NCBI GenBank assembly: GCA_019671005.1
Contig: CM033721.1
Coordinates: 51,936,864-52,000,863, forward strand
DNA length: 64,000 nucleotides
Source of the DNA: Hibiscus mutabilis
Taxonomy: Eukaryota; Streptophyta; Magnoliopsida; Malvales; Malvaceae
Reading direction: 5' to 3'
The first letter of the stretch is position 1. Every line of letters starts with the position of its first letter. Shown one piece after another: positions 10,576-21,851 of this stretch. The notes under the pieces were generated by a model that saw only the letters and a list, made by a program, of their open reading frames with translations, was not told the DNA's origin and did no database searches. A program made the translations under genes and the position numbers.

Positions 10576-12087
10576 CTACTCATGGCCTATTCCTTTGGTG
10601 ACCTCAGTATCGCTAGGTAAACCGCCCATTCGTCTTGTGTTCAAGTTCTGAGCGAATTGCCCAACTTGCGTCTCCAATGACTTTAGGGCCGCCTCTTGGT
10701 TTTGTAATCTCATCTCAGTCTTGTTGATAAAGGCATCAGTCCTTTTCATGAAATTAATATTCTCAGCCATATAAGATTCAGTTTTTAACATGAAAGCATT
10801 GAGAGAATTTTCCAAAGAACTGGATGGTGTCGATTGTTACGGCATCTATTGCTGCGGCATCTGTTGTCGTGGCATGTTCTACTGGAATCCCAATGCTTGT
10901 GTGTTATGACTGTTCTGATTAATGGCATTGTTTGGGTCGCTCCATGAAAAATTATGGTGCTTCCTCCAGGCTGGATTGTATGTGTTGGACATCACATTGT
11001 TGTTCCGGTTGTAGTTTCTAACGTAAAAGCTAAATTCTAGGTTCTGCGAACACTCAAAAGAATCATGGTTACCATTACATAAATCACAAAATGAATTTAC
11101 TACCTTGATCTCTTGTGTGTTGCTAGGCCGCTGCATGTTCTTAACCATATTGGTTAAAGCGGCCAATTGTGCAGAAATAGATCCTGATGAATTAAGCTCG
11201 TTTATCGTGGCATTGCGTCTGACTATTCCCCTCCAAGTGGTTAGGAACTGATAATCATTCTTGGCAAGACGGTTCAGAATCTCTATCGCTTCCTCAGGTG
11301 ACTTGTCGAGGAGTATGCCATTTGCAAAGGCATCTAGCATCATCCTTGTCGGCGTGTTCACTGAGTTGTAGAGCATCATCATTTGCTTCCACAATGGGAA
11401 TCCGTACATGGGACATTTGTGCAAAAGCTCTTTGTATCGCTCCCAAGCCCCATACATGGATTCATCATTTGCCTGCCGAAAAGAAGTAATATCATTACGC
11501 AACTTATCAGTCATATTCGTAGAGCTAAATCTAGCAATAAAGTCATGACACAAATTCTTCCAAGATCCTATAGATTCGGATGGAATACTATTCAACCACG
11601 TTTTTGCCTTATCCCTCAGTGAATAGGGAAATAATTTCAGCCTTAGAATATCTTCATAGACTCCTTGTAGCTTGAATGAATTGCAAATCTCCAAGAATGA
11701 TTTGAGATGTTGTCTAGCATCTTTAGTTGTCGAGCTGCCAAATTGACCAATTGTGTTGATCATGTTGAACATCACAGGTTTTAATTCAAAGTGGGCGGCT
11801 TCTATCTCGGGTGCGACAACTCCTAGATTGAGACCGTTGAGATCTTCCTATAACTAGTCTCGGATAGGTCTATTCTGAACAGGTTGTACAACTAGATCTC
11901 CTTCTCCTCTTGCTACGGCATTCTGGTTACCATTGGCATACAGATTGTCGGCTGGGTTACCTTGCTGTTCTGCCATTGCTGCTCGTTGTTCTTGTCTTCT
12001 TTGATGAATAACTCGTTCTATCTCAGGTTCAAGTAGGTAATCTTGTGATGTTGGTCTCGCCCTGGTCATACACAGATGCAAAACCAA
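10576..12087 (-). pseudogene. Athila Gag
   Basis: The reading starts near MTRARPTSQDY (about 12069) and passes a stop at 11851-11853. It then carries the capsid-like Retrotrans_gag region: FNMINTIGQFGSS, KLFPYSLRDKAKTWLNSIP and SMYGAWERYKELLHKCPMYG, then ANGILLDKSPEEAIEIL. Downstream are CDLCNGNHDSFECS, a zinc-knuckle-like C-X2-C-X4-H-X4-C, at about 11090-11050, a stop at about 10876 and the tail QVGQFAQNLNTRRMGGLPS ending at 10576. All pieces share one frame, so only two or three in-frame stops disable it. Gag would form the particle that packages the RNA. Confidence 0.9.
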
Positions 12088-12177
12088 AGTTGTAAGTCCC
12101 TTGAAACCGATTAGAAATAAAATAAAAATAAAAATAAATAAAGGTGCAAGAAATTAAAAACAAAGTCGCTATTGCCA

Positions 12178-12196
12178 ATCCCCGGCAACGGTGCCA
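12178..12196 (-). other. Athila primer binding site (tRNA-Asp)
   Basis: On the - strand this reads TGGCACCGTTGCCGGGGAT. It matches the complement of the 3' end of plant tRNA-Asp except for one base (C to A at the fifth position). It lies six bases inside the 5' LTR, as expected for minus-strand priming. Confidence 0.85.
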
Positions 12197-12202
12197 AAAA
12201 CT

Positions 12203-13822
12203 TGTTGTGTGTTTAGAGTGCTTCGCAATTGGTGCAAGTGTACACGTCGTAAGTTATAGTATAGTCTAGATATCACGTCCACAGAGATTGGTGCTACTTC
12301 GGGAATCTAACTTCTCGCACTGAAAGTAAAAACACAAGTAGGTGATATTAGGCGTTCTAACTAACAAATAAAATAAAAGAGCAATTTAAATAAAAGAAAG
12401 ATGTAATTGAATAAGAGAGAGTAGGCGGTTATCGTGAGTCGTGGTGTGATAATTGAATGGACCGTCATGGTAATAGAGTGCTAAAGTTGATCAATTACTC
12501 AACAATTGAATCCAGTCGGATTGCCTTGGCAAGTCTGCCTGGGCAAGTCTGTGATTGCCTGGGCAATTTGGGAATGGAGTGATTGCCTGGGCAATTAGGC
12601 GAAAAACCTTCAAAGTTCGGCGAAGCACTCTTCAATGGTTTCTCATTATCCCTAACTCGAAACATTGTTAATTGTGCATGCATTGATAATACATCCCTGC
12701 GTGAACCAAGGGTGGACTACAACCTATCTTGCTCTCCTTTTAGCCGTTGAAATTCGCAACTTATCCCTAAGTTGAATTATTCTTCACCATCAATCGATTG
12801 TATGAAAACCATGGTCATTCGTTTCTTAAATCTAACTCTCCCGATATTAGATAAATGGATGAATTCACGAGATCCTCTCCCAATTCACTCGAAGAATTTA
12901 AGAACCAAGAATGAACAAACTTTGAAGTAAAATTGCAAACTCAATACCTAAACAAATCCAATCATTTCCACAGCCACAAAAACACAATAACCCAAGCCAA
13001 ATAAGTTTAGTTCATGGCTAGGCACAAAATAAACTCAAGAATAAAATCCCTAAACATGAATCTAATGGAAGCAAAAGAAAGAAGAAGAAATTGAAAGAGC
13101 CCCTAGTGTTTTCTCTCCCAATCGCGCCTCCTCTTGAAGTAGGGGTCTTCTATTTATAGGAGTTGGCTAGGTCAAAGTCTTTCTTGAGGAGGAAGTTAAG
13201 TTGGAATTAAATAGAATAAAAGAAATAGATCTCTTTTATTATATATTAATTCCCCCAAAAACTTCTCCTAAAACTCTTGGAATTTAATCTCCCTTTAATC
13301 TCCAAAAACTCCTCATAAATCTAAATTTAAATCTTTATTAAATGCTGCATGGAAATCCAAATCTTTGGGATTTATCTCTTGGTTTTCGTGCTTATCCCTA
13401 ATGAGGTGGATTTTTCCCGACATGCTTCAGCAATCTGCTCAGCATGGCATTTAGAAGACAACTTCGTTTGCCTTGGCAGACCCTTCAGTTTGGCATTTGG
13501 AAAATAACTTTGATTGCCTTGGCAGACCCTTCAGTTTGGCATTTGGAAAACAGCTTCGATTGCCTTGGCAGATCCTTCAGTTTCCTTCCTTAGTTGCCCC
13601 GATAGTCTCCTACTTGCTTGGGCAATTAGATCTGGCACACACAAAAACACACACCAACTGTACCTTTTTTCCACAAAATCAACTAAATTATGAAATCAAG
13701 CATGACGGTGAAGGAAATCATGAAAACATGCATGAATGCCTAATAATGCAACTGACATGAGTCTATCTAACAATAATATGAGTAAAAAGAGTTATAAAAA
13801 TAGTACTTTTGAACACTTAACA
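12203..13822 (-). repeat. Athila 5' LTR
   Basis: It begins TGTTGTGTGTTTAGAG and ends CACTTAACA on the + strand, pairing with 4806-6430. Palindromic-word clusters lie at about 12519-12596 and 13467-13625. The first cluster has lost part of one spacer relative to the other LTR, so the words vary in number or spacing between two copies that were identical at insertion. Confidence 0.93.
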
Positions 13823-13827
13823 CACCG

Positions 13828-14241
13828 CCTTGAGTTATATGTTCCACAAGCTTGGGATAAATTGTTCCTATGATCTTGCCTCTCACTGATCCCATCGATG
13901 ATCATTCTCTCCGTCAAGCTAAGTTTACAATCTACAATGGAGAATGGATTCGATTTGCGGATCATCCCGGTGATGTTCAACCTGATCCGATGGTAAATGC
14001 TCTGGTTGTCCTAGTTTCTTCGGTTTCTCCATATTCCCTTTATACTCTCATGGCCTACCTTGATGGGAAGTTTGCTACCTTGGATACACGTTTTGCCGAG
14101 ATAAACACAACGTTTGATACTCTTGATTCTCGTTTCAATTCCTTAGATGCTTGAGTGACCACCATAGAGAACTGTCAAGCTACGATGGACATGAACCTTA
14201 CCGTATTTCATGGTGAATGGCCTGGTTATTCTCTTGGTGAT
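13828..14241 (+). pseudogene. Sirevirus extra ORF, middle piece
   Basis: It continues the gene broken at 4805. The piece starts with a frame reading LSYMFHKLGI, then shifts to a frame reading LPLTDPIDDHSLRQAKF, parallel to EPLIDPIDERSLVHAKF in copy 2. It runs through a repeated helix-forming stretch (DGKFATLDTRFAEINTTFD) that matches the coiled-coil-like end of copy 2, and stops at 14152-14154. In the next frame the homology continues to the Tekay insertion at 14242. Confidence 0.8.
14237..14241. other. Target-site duplication of the Tekay element, left copy (GTGAT)
   Basis: GTGAT directly precedes the LTR base 14242 and is repeated at 24570-24574 after the other LTR. The perfect match fixes both boundaries. 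Confidence 0.9.
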
Positions 14242-16967
14242 TGTAACACACTGAAAATTGATATAATCGGAATTGGGTCCTGGATATCAGAAACCCTACA
14301 CCATAAAGGTCCAAATATTGGATTGACTTTGACTGTATGGTCAAATACATTGATATTGGACTCTAAATGAGTCAATTTATAGATTAAAGACTTTATTGAA
14401 TTTATTGAAAAGTTCTTTAGTGACTAAATCGGGAAAATTGGACGTTTTAGGATAAAAGTCTAAAGTTTAGAAAGTCGTGGGACTAACCTTGTGATTAGCC
14501 CATCCCAAAAATTAATCAACAAATACATAGGGTTCTCTAATGAAATTCCTTCAATGGAAGGAAAGCTTTCAATTAAGAGAAAGCAAAAAAAAGCTTACCC
14601 GGTTAAAGAATAAGCTACCACCATAGTACCATCTTCAACCTTTCACATAGAGTAAGCAAGCACCTCCATTGTTGAACCTTGCAAGCTTAGGTTTTCTTAG
14701 ATTTATTGATCTATCAAATAACCACCGTTCGGGTAAGCTATAACCCCTAATCTATTGCATGATTCCATGGATAGATTATGTTTAATTTTAAGATGAAGTT
14801 ATTGAATATTCGAGTTATAACTATGATCCTCATAGCTTTAATCCAGTGAATAATCATTAGCTACTAGCTATTCTAAGCTTTAATATCAATTTCGATATTG
14901 TTAAATCAATTCTAATAATCTCCTAATGTTGTTACCTAACTCAAGAATTGGAGAAAGCTAATCCATCATCTCCAACAAGAGCTAGGAACAAAGGGATCGC
15001 AATCCAAGAGCCGTGGGAGCTTCAGAATTGAGGTAAGTATATTTGGAGTCTTAGAGTTAGGCTAGGTACCTTTTTCCAATTCCATTGATATTGAATTTTG
15101 TATAGCTAACATCGTGTCTAAGGAATCCGCATGAATCTTATAGGAGATCATATTGGTAAGCAGTGGTAAGTTATTGCATTGAACATTAATTATTGAAATA
15201 TTGATATCGAAATAGTCATTATTGTAGACATTGTTATTGGACAGAGAATTGCCATCGATATAGCCATTTTCATAGATAAGCTATTGCCTTTGTTATTGTC
15301 TATTGATGTAAACATAGGTATTGAAGCACTGACATTGTAATATTACTCATTGACATTGCAATTGGATTACTGATCATTGATATTGATATTGTCATCGAAA
15401 TATTAAACATTGATATTGTTACTAAACCTTGGATTCGAAAGGACATTGGATACAATTGGCATGCCATTGAATTCATGAGCTCAATAGTACTGGTGGACTA
15501 CGGTCCTTAGCTACGGCCTTTATTGTGTGGCAAGGCAAATGGATTTTGTGGTTTTGGTAAATTGGTGAGGCGGAGGGACTAGACCATTCATTGATTTGGC
15601 GAGGCGTGGGAATTTGCGTATCCACTATCCTGATTCGATCCAAGGATTAATATTGAAACATGATATAATAGATATTGAACATGAAACATAGAATTTATAT
15701 TATTAAAGCATGATTTTATTTACATTCCATTGTTTTTGACTACCTCACTAGGCAAAGTATGCCTAATGCATCTCATCTCATGCATTTTAGGTTAAGGAAG
15801 ACATCGGTTCAAGATCGGAACTAGATGGAAGTTTTAGCAAGTCACCATAAGGCTAAAGTAATGTATATTACCCTTATAACTCCTAGAATGGTGGCAAAGT
15901 AGTTAGACTAGTCACTTTTAGTTCTTTTTATGTGTATATATTTCTTGTGGCATGTATAAGCCTTAAGGGCCCTAAATGACCCTTTTAAGTTTGGCTAAAG
16001 GTGGCAAAATTGTCATATTTAGCTTAAGAAAGAGAAAACTTAGTAAATGGATTCGTTTTGACATGAAATTTGGCATGCTAGTAGATTATAGTGTTTTAAT
16101 GTTGCTTGTAAAATTCCATTGAATTTGGATATTGTTTAATATGTTAAATTGATTAAAAATTAGATAAATTATGTTACTATAGTGTAGGGCGTATCAATAT
16201 GGGTGATGGTGTATCGACATGGATATGCATATTTGGGTGTGGTCAACCTAGTCAACATGGCATATCGATACGTCAAAGGGTGTATCGATACGAAAATTCA
16301 ACACTAGAAATGGTTTGTAAAAATTGCATCGATACGGTTTTAGGGTGTATCGAAATAGAGGAACACGTATCGATATGGCTAGAGCTGTATCAATACGAGA
16401 TTTGGTGACTAGAATCTAATAAATTATAAACCATGCATCGCGTATCGATACAGATAGACACAATATTGATACAGGCTCATTGACACTTAACCATTTTAAC
16501 GTTCATGACATAGGCGTATTGGTACGGCCACATGAGTACCGATATCGATACATGTAAATTACTTATAAATGGATTGGAATAAGTTTGAAACATTGCATAA
16601 TAGCCATTGTATATTAATTTGTTTAATTGGTGAGGTAAATGAACTCTATTTGTTATGAAAATTTGTATGCTTGCTAAATAGGGATTGAATTTCATGGTGG
16701 TAAGGTTAATTTCAAAAGAAGCCATTTAAAATACTAAATGTATAGATTAGTCTTTATAACTTGTAATGGTTTATAGTTGACCCTGAATTGATAAATATAG
16801 CTTCGCATTAAATTGTTGAATTATTGTATCACTGTTGTATTGTTTGTAAAGAATGATATCGGTTGTTTATTGATTATTGATTACATATTATTTCACTGAT
16901 CATCGTTTTGTCTATCGATAATATACTCTAACCTAGTTCTCGACTAGGCCGGGAAGAGGGTGTTATA
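14242..16967 (+). repeat. Tekay 5' LTR
   Basis: It starts TGTAACACACTG and ends GGTGTTATA where the partner LTR has TTTTACA, so the terminal CA has mutated to TA. A stretch at about 15095-15440 is quasi-periodic in ATTGATATTG-like words. At about 15480-15610 there are repeated GGCGAGGC/GGCAAGGC words. A cluster of about a dozen CGTATCGATACG variants lies at 16188-16555. No open frame here is credible as a gene. Confidence 0.93.
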
Positions 16968-16971
16968 GTTG

Positions 16972-16983
16972 TAGTATCAGAGC
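16972..16983 (+). other. Tekay primer binding site (initiator tRNA-Met)
   Basis: TAGTATCAGAGC differs by one base from TGGTATCAGAGC, the standard complement of the plant initiator tRNA-Met 3' end. It starts four bases after the LTR. Confidence 0.85.
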
Positions 16984-17234
16984 TAGAGTTTAGCCGATTC
17001 TATGACTAAACCGAAGCCTATCGTATTGTTACTATGATACTTTGCCACCTAGGAGTTGTTTATTGTGTATATAGTGACTTGCCGACTAATCCAATCTCTT
17101 TATGTTATAGTTAAGTCAAAACTAATGAAGCTCACATAAACGAGCCTGCTACTGACTCCTCGACACATGGAAAGGAGATAAGGGGAGATCCACCGAATCT
17201 ACCTAATCCCCCACCTTAGAATGCTAAGCCAAAA

Positions 17235-18400
17235 GTGTCGGCTACTCAGGCTGAATGTTATCGGAACATGGCTGACATGTTCAAGCATTTTATGACTACT
17301 ATGAAAGTTGAGCAAGTTGTACAACCCACTCCACTAATTTTCCAATACGCTCGGGCCCTTTTAACAAGCTGTCGCAGCACCGAGCTTATACTTTTAATGA
17401 TCAAGATGAGGACAATCTTAAGACTGCCAAATGCTAGTTGGACAACACCTTGAGGATATTGAAAAAACAATTGCAGTGCTCGTACGAGCATAAGCTGGAG
17501 TGTGCCCTTGCGTTGCTTGCTGACGAGGCCCTTCAGTGGTGGAAAACCATTATCCTCACAGTCTCTGAAGAAACTATTACATGGGAGTTCTTTCTTTAGG
17601 AATTCCAAAAGAAGTATATTAGCGAGTTTTATCTCGTAGAAAGGCACAACATCTTTCTACATTTTAAGCAAGGTGGACGACCTATTGAGCAGTATATTCA
17701 TGATTTCTACAAGTACTGCAGATATGGTGTTGAGTATATCAAGGAGGAAGAAAAGTGTAGGATGTTCATTGTCGGGCTTAGTGACGAACTACGCCCTATG
17801 TTCACTGTATTGGGCATCACTAATTTTCAAGATCTTGTGAACTGAGTCAAAACTACTGAAGCAGCACAGAAAGCCCAAAGGTCCAATGGGTCGGGCAAAT
17901 CTAAAAAGAGGTTCCGAGATGATTCACGACCTCCCAAGAGGAACAAGAAGGGCAAGTATCAAGGCCCTAAACAAAATGTGTACACACAGTCTTCCCATTT
18001 AGGGAAAATTGAGAGGCCTCAGAATATGACATAGTCTTTTGTTAAGACGGCCTTAGTTGGAAGCACTAGATGCTCAAATCGAAGCTCTCAGTATCCAATT
18101 TGCAACTATTGTCAAAACTGACACCTAGCAGGCCAATGCCATAAGTAGTCTGGGGCTTGTTTCTATTGTAGCGAGCAAGGCCAATTTATCTGTGATTGCC
18201 CACTCAATGCTACTAAATCTACTGCTACATTGTCTATTTTTTCCTCCCCTACTCAATTTTTCTGAGGAAAAGGATTAAGGAAATGATCATCGGGAGCAGC
18301 AGGGAGACCTAGTGGCTCGGGAAAACCATCAAATAGACAAGAATCGAAGGCACCTGCCCAGATTACCATGTAAGGAGCAGGGAAGAGGAGGATGAACCTG
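17235..18400 (+). pseudogene. Tekay Gag
   Basis: The recognisable capsid motif ADEALQWWKTI is at about 17521-17555, followed by EFQKKYISEFYLVERHN, FKQGGRPIEQYIHDFYKYC and FIVGLSDELRPMF up to about 17810. A basic stretch (about 17900-17960) precedes a zinc knuckle CFYCSEQGQFICDC at about 18158-18200, whose histidine is replaced by glutamine. Stops occur near 17452, 17598, 17843 and 18033. The product would have assembled particles and bound RNA. Confidence 0.85.
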
Positions 18401-18423
18401 ATGTCATTGCAGGTACCATTGAA

Positions 18424-18774
18424 TTGTATTCATATTCTTTATATGCACTGTTTGATCTTGGTTCTACTCATTCCTTTATAAGCACTGTGTTGGTTAAAGA
18501 GCATAGAATATCCTCTGAACCTATAGAATCGAGAATTTCTGTAACTAATCCATTGGGTGATTATGTCATCCTGAGCTTTGTATGTAAGAATTGTCCCTTA
18601 GTGATTCAAGGGATTCCATTTCTAGACGATATATTGGCCCTACCGATCCATAAAAATGATGTCATACTAGGTTTGTATTGTCTTAGTACACATCAAGCTT
18701 GGGTAGATTGTAGTAAAAGGAAGTTGTATCTTCGAGGTCTTGGCAAGGAGAGTATTGCTTTGATGAATTCTTGA
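18424..18774 (+). pseudogene. Tekay aspartic protease
   Basis: The frame reads YALFDLGSTHSFISTVLV at about 18442-18495. This is the protease active site with the usual DSG changed to DLG, followed by VILGLYCLSTHQAWVDCSKR, the flap and C-terminal wording of the family. It is cut off by a stop at 18772-18774, and the reading continues into RT ten bases later in another frame. Confidence 0.85.
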
Positions 18775-18783
18775 AACCCTTAA

Positions 18784-20175
18784 TTGTATACTTTGACATT
18801 GGAAGCCAAGGATGAACCTCGATTGTTAGACATTGACACCGTGTGTGAATTTCCTTATGTTTTCCCTGATGAGCTTCCTAGTTTACCTCTAACCCGTGAA
18901 GTAGAGTTTGGCATTGAAGTGCAACCTAGGACTGCCTCAGTTTCCATTGTACCATATCGAATGGCAGCTATTGAGCTAAAAAATTTGAAAGCTCAGATTC
19001 AAGATCTACTTGATAAAAGCTTTATCCAAACGAGTTATTCACTATGGGAAGCTCCAGTCCTTTTTGTAAATAATAAAGATGATTCTATGAGATTATGTAT
19101 CGATTACCGATAGTTGAATAAGGTAACTATCAAAAATAAGTATCCACTGCCAAGGATAGATGACCTATTCGATCAACTAAAGGATGTCTCTGTGTTTTCC
19201 AAGATCGATTTAAGGTCTGGGTATTATCAGATGAGAGTCAAGGAATGTGATGTACCCAAAACTGCTTTCGGTACAAGATATGGTCACTATGAATTTTTGG
19301 TGATGTCATTCGAGCTAACCAATGCACTGGCAGCCTTCATGGATCTGTTGAATCGGGTTTTTAGACCCTATCTTGACAAATTCATAGTGCTATTCATTGA
19401 TGATATCCTAATTTATTCTAAGAATGCTATAGGGCATCGAGATCATCTTCGTATTGTGCTTCAAACCCTTCAGGAGAAGCAGTTGTTTGCCAAGTTCTCC
19501 AAATGTGAGTTTTGGCTCACTGAAGTTGCATTCCTTGGGCAAACCGTATCGGCTTCGGGCATCCTGGTAGACCTGGAAAAAATTCAAGCTATTCTTGATT
19601 GGCATCCACCGAAGAATACTGGTGAGGTGAGAAGTTTCTTTGGCATTTCTGGTTATTACATAAGATTTGTCAAAGGATTTTCTATGATAGCAGTCCCATT
19701 GACTAAGCTGTTGAGAAAATAAGATCCATTTGTTTGGACCGATGATCAACAACGAAGTTTTGACCAATTGAAGTAAGTTTTGACTCACACACTGATCCTA
19801 ACCCAACTCCGGAAGGGACTACACAGTCGATAATGATGCTTCTCGGGTTAGAATGTGTATTGATGCAAGAAGGAAAGGTCATTGTTTATGCATCAAGACA
19901 ACTAAAACCACATGAGATGAATTACCCCACTCATGACTGAGAGTTGGATGCAGTTGTATTTGCATTGAAAATCTGGAGACATTATCTCTACAGGGAGAAA
20001 TGTTATCTTTTCACTGATCATAAAAGCCTCAAGTATCTATTGACTCAAAAAGAGTTGAACCTTCGACAATGAAGATGGATGGAACTCCTTAAAGATTACT
20101 ATCTTGTCATTGACTATTATCCGGGCAAGGCCAATGTTGTAGCCGATGCACTCAATCGCAAACCTCTGTCTGATA
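18784..20175 (+). pseudogene. Tekay reverse transcriptase and RNase H
   Basis: RT covers VCEFPYVFPDELPSLP, EAPVLFVNNKDDSMRLCIDYR (stop at 19111-19113), FSKIDLRSGYYQMRVKECD and the catalytic box FIDD at about 19396-19407, then YSKNAIGHRDHL. It continues to a stop near 19720. RNase H follows at about 19850-20170, including VYASRQLKPHEMNYPTHD, FTDHKSLKYL and the closing ADALNRKPL. Stops near 19938 and 20071 break it. The FIDD box replaces the more common YIDD. Confidence 0.88.
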
Positions 20176-20539
20176 AGTGTTGTTAATGATCATTGATTTC
20201 TACACATTGCATAGTGCATCGACTCATTTTAATGTTATTGTATTGTAGCTCCCCTGAGCTATTAATGCTTACTTTCGACTTCGAAAGCATTGTTTTTTCG
20301 TAGTTGAACTTCAGGTTCAGTCTACCATTGTTTCAAGAATCAAAACATTACAAGTCCAAGATCCCGAACTCCAGTCTATTACATCCAAATTACAAGATAA
20401 TCCTAATTTCAGAATCAACTTTGAAGGACTTCTATGTTTTCATAATTGGGTCTGTTTACCCAATGATGAATCTCTTCGTACCAATATTCTTAAAGAAGCT
20501 CATTCAAGTTCTTTCTCTGTTCACTCAGGCACGGTGAAG

Positions 20540-21590
20540 ATGTATAAGGATCTTCATGAACTTTATTGGTGGCTAGGCATGAAGCAAGCCATAATTGACT
20601 TTGTCTCCAAATGTCTCACGTGCCAACGTGTCAAGGCTGTGCATCGTGTCCCTACTAGATTATTGTAACCTATCGAATTACCCTAGTGGAAGTGGGAAAA
20701 GATCACGATGGACTTTCTCAATGGTCTGCCTTTAACTCTTGCTAAGCATGATGCAATTTAGGTCATTGTATACAGTTTCACCAAGTTAGCACATTTCTTA
20801 CCGGTTAGGATGGACTCTGGACTTCCTAAGTTAGCTGACTTGTACATCAAGGAAGTTATTCGACTCTACGAAGTACCACAATCTATCATCTCCGATCGAG
20901 ATCCATGATTTGCTTCTCAACTTTGAAGAACATTACAAGAGCTTTGGGCACCAGAGTTCACCTTAGTACTGTTTTTCACCCTTAGTCTGATGGCCAGTCA
21001 GAAAGGGTCATTCAGGTAATCACCGAAAACTTCTTCCATTAAACTATTAAGGATTTGTATCGATATTGAACCCCTCTATATAGATTCTGGAAGACATGCT
21101 TCATGCATGCATTATTGATTTTAGTAGATCTTGGGAAAAGTCTATGCCTCTCATTGAGTTTCCCTACAACAATAGTTATCAATCTTCCATTAAGATCGCA
21201 CTTTATGAAGCATTATACGACAGACGTTGCAAAACTCTATTGTGTTGGTCTGAACTCAGTGAAGGCAAGATGTTGGGCCCTGATCTACTTCGGGAAACCG
21301 AATAATGGGTTACTATCATCCATAATCACTTGAAAGCTACATTCGATCGACAAAAGGCCTATGTTAACCTTAAAAAAGGATATCCAATATGAACTTGGTG
21401 AGAAAGTCTTCCTCAAAGTCTCATTATGGAAGAAAGTTCTGAGGTTTGGTAAAAAGGGGAAGCTGAGTCCCCGATTCATTGGACCTTTTGAAGTTATTGA
21501 AAAAGTTGGCTCTGTGGCTTATCGATTATTATTGCCCTCAAAATTGAGCAAAATTCATGATGTGTTCCATGTATCGATGCTCTAAAAGTA
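20540..21590 (+). pseudogene. Tekay integrase
   Basis: The zinc-binding region ends with CLTCQRVKAVHRVPT near 20612-20655. The catalytic core has WEKITMDFLNGLP at about 20695-20733, SFTKLAHFLPVRMDSG and IISDRDP near 20886. The C-terminal GPF/Y motif occurs as RFIGPFEVIEKVGSVAYRL at about 21474-21530, then IHDVFHVSML. Stops are scattered (for example near 20668, 20683 and 20907). The region between RNase H and the zinc finger (20176-20540) keeps only weak homology. Confidence 0.85.
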
Positions 21591-21825
21591 TCGTTCCGAC
21601 CCTTCGCATATCATTGAACCTGAGTCTATAGAGATTCAACCTAATTTGTCCTATGATGAGGAACCGGTTCAGATTCTTGCGAAAGAAGTTAAGAGGCTAT
21701 GCACCAAATCTGTTCCGTTAGTCAAAGTGCTCTAGAGGAGCCACACCGTTGAATAAGCAACCTGGGAACTGGAGGAGACAATGAAGAAACAATACCCTCA
21801 ACTGTTCAATTCAGGTAAAATTTGA
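21591..21825 (+). pseudogene. Tekay C-terminal chromodomain
   Basis: After the GPF/Y motif the frame reads YDEEPVQILAKEVKRLCTKS and, past a stop at 21733, HTVEEATWELEETMKKQYP. This is the pattern of the plant chromovirus chromodomain, whose W-E pair lies in the C-terminal helix region. In intact elements it targets integration to particular chromatin. Here a stop replaces the tryptophan usually found before R-S-H. Confidence 0.8.
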
Positions 21826-21835
21826 GGATGAGTTT

Positions 21836-21851
21836 TTTTAAGGGGGATAGT
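21836..21851 (+). other. Tekay polypurine tract
   Basis: TTTAAGGGGGATAGT abuts the TGTAACACC start of the 3' LTR, the usual position for plus-strand priming. Confidence 0.75.

Larger units (their letters stand above)
4806..13822 (-). mobile_element. Athila-type Ty3/gypsy retrotransposon, RT-deleted
   Basis: Two LTRs of about 1.62 kb (4806-6430 and 12203-13822) flank a - strand interior with Gag, protease, RNase H and integrase. The PBS matches the 3' end of tRNA-Asp and the Gag wording (KLFPYSLRDKAKTWLNS, DESMYGAWERYKELL) is Athila-like. The whole catalytic RT region is missing (see 9368-9450), so this copy could not replicate by itself. It inserted into the Sirevirus extra ORF. Palindromic TTGCC-NN-GGCAA words recur in both LTRs and in the non-conserved coding linkers. 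Confidence 0.92.

Noticed and set aside
10331..10651. 106-codon + strand frame over the Athila linker
   Set aside because: It is the antisense reading of the palindrome-rich linker. Palindromes keep both strands open, and the - strand frame fits the polyprotein order.
12178..12196. tRNA-like sequences at the primer sites (also 16972-16983 and 52015-52033)
   Set aside because: Only the complement of a tRNA 3' end is present; no cloverleaf or anticodon arm lies nearby, so these are primer binding sites, not tRNA genes.
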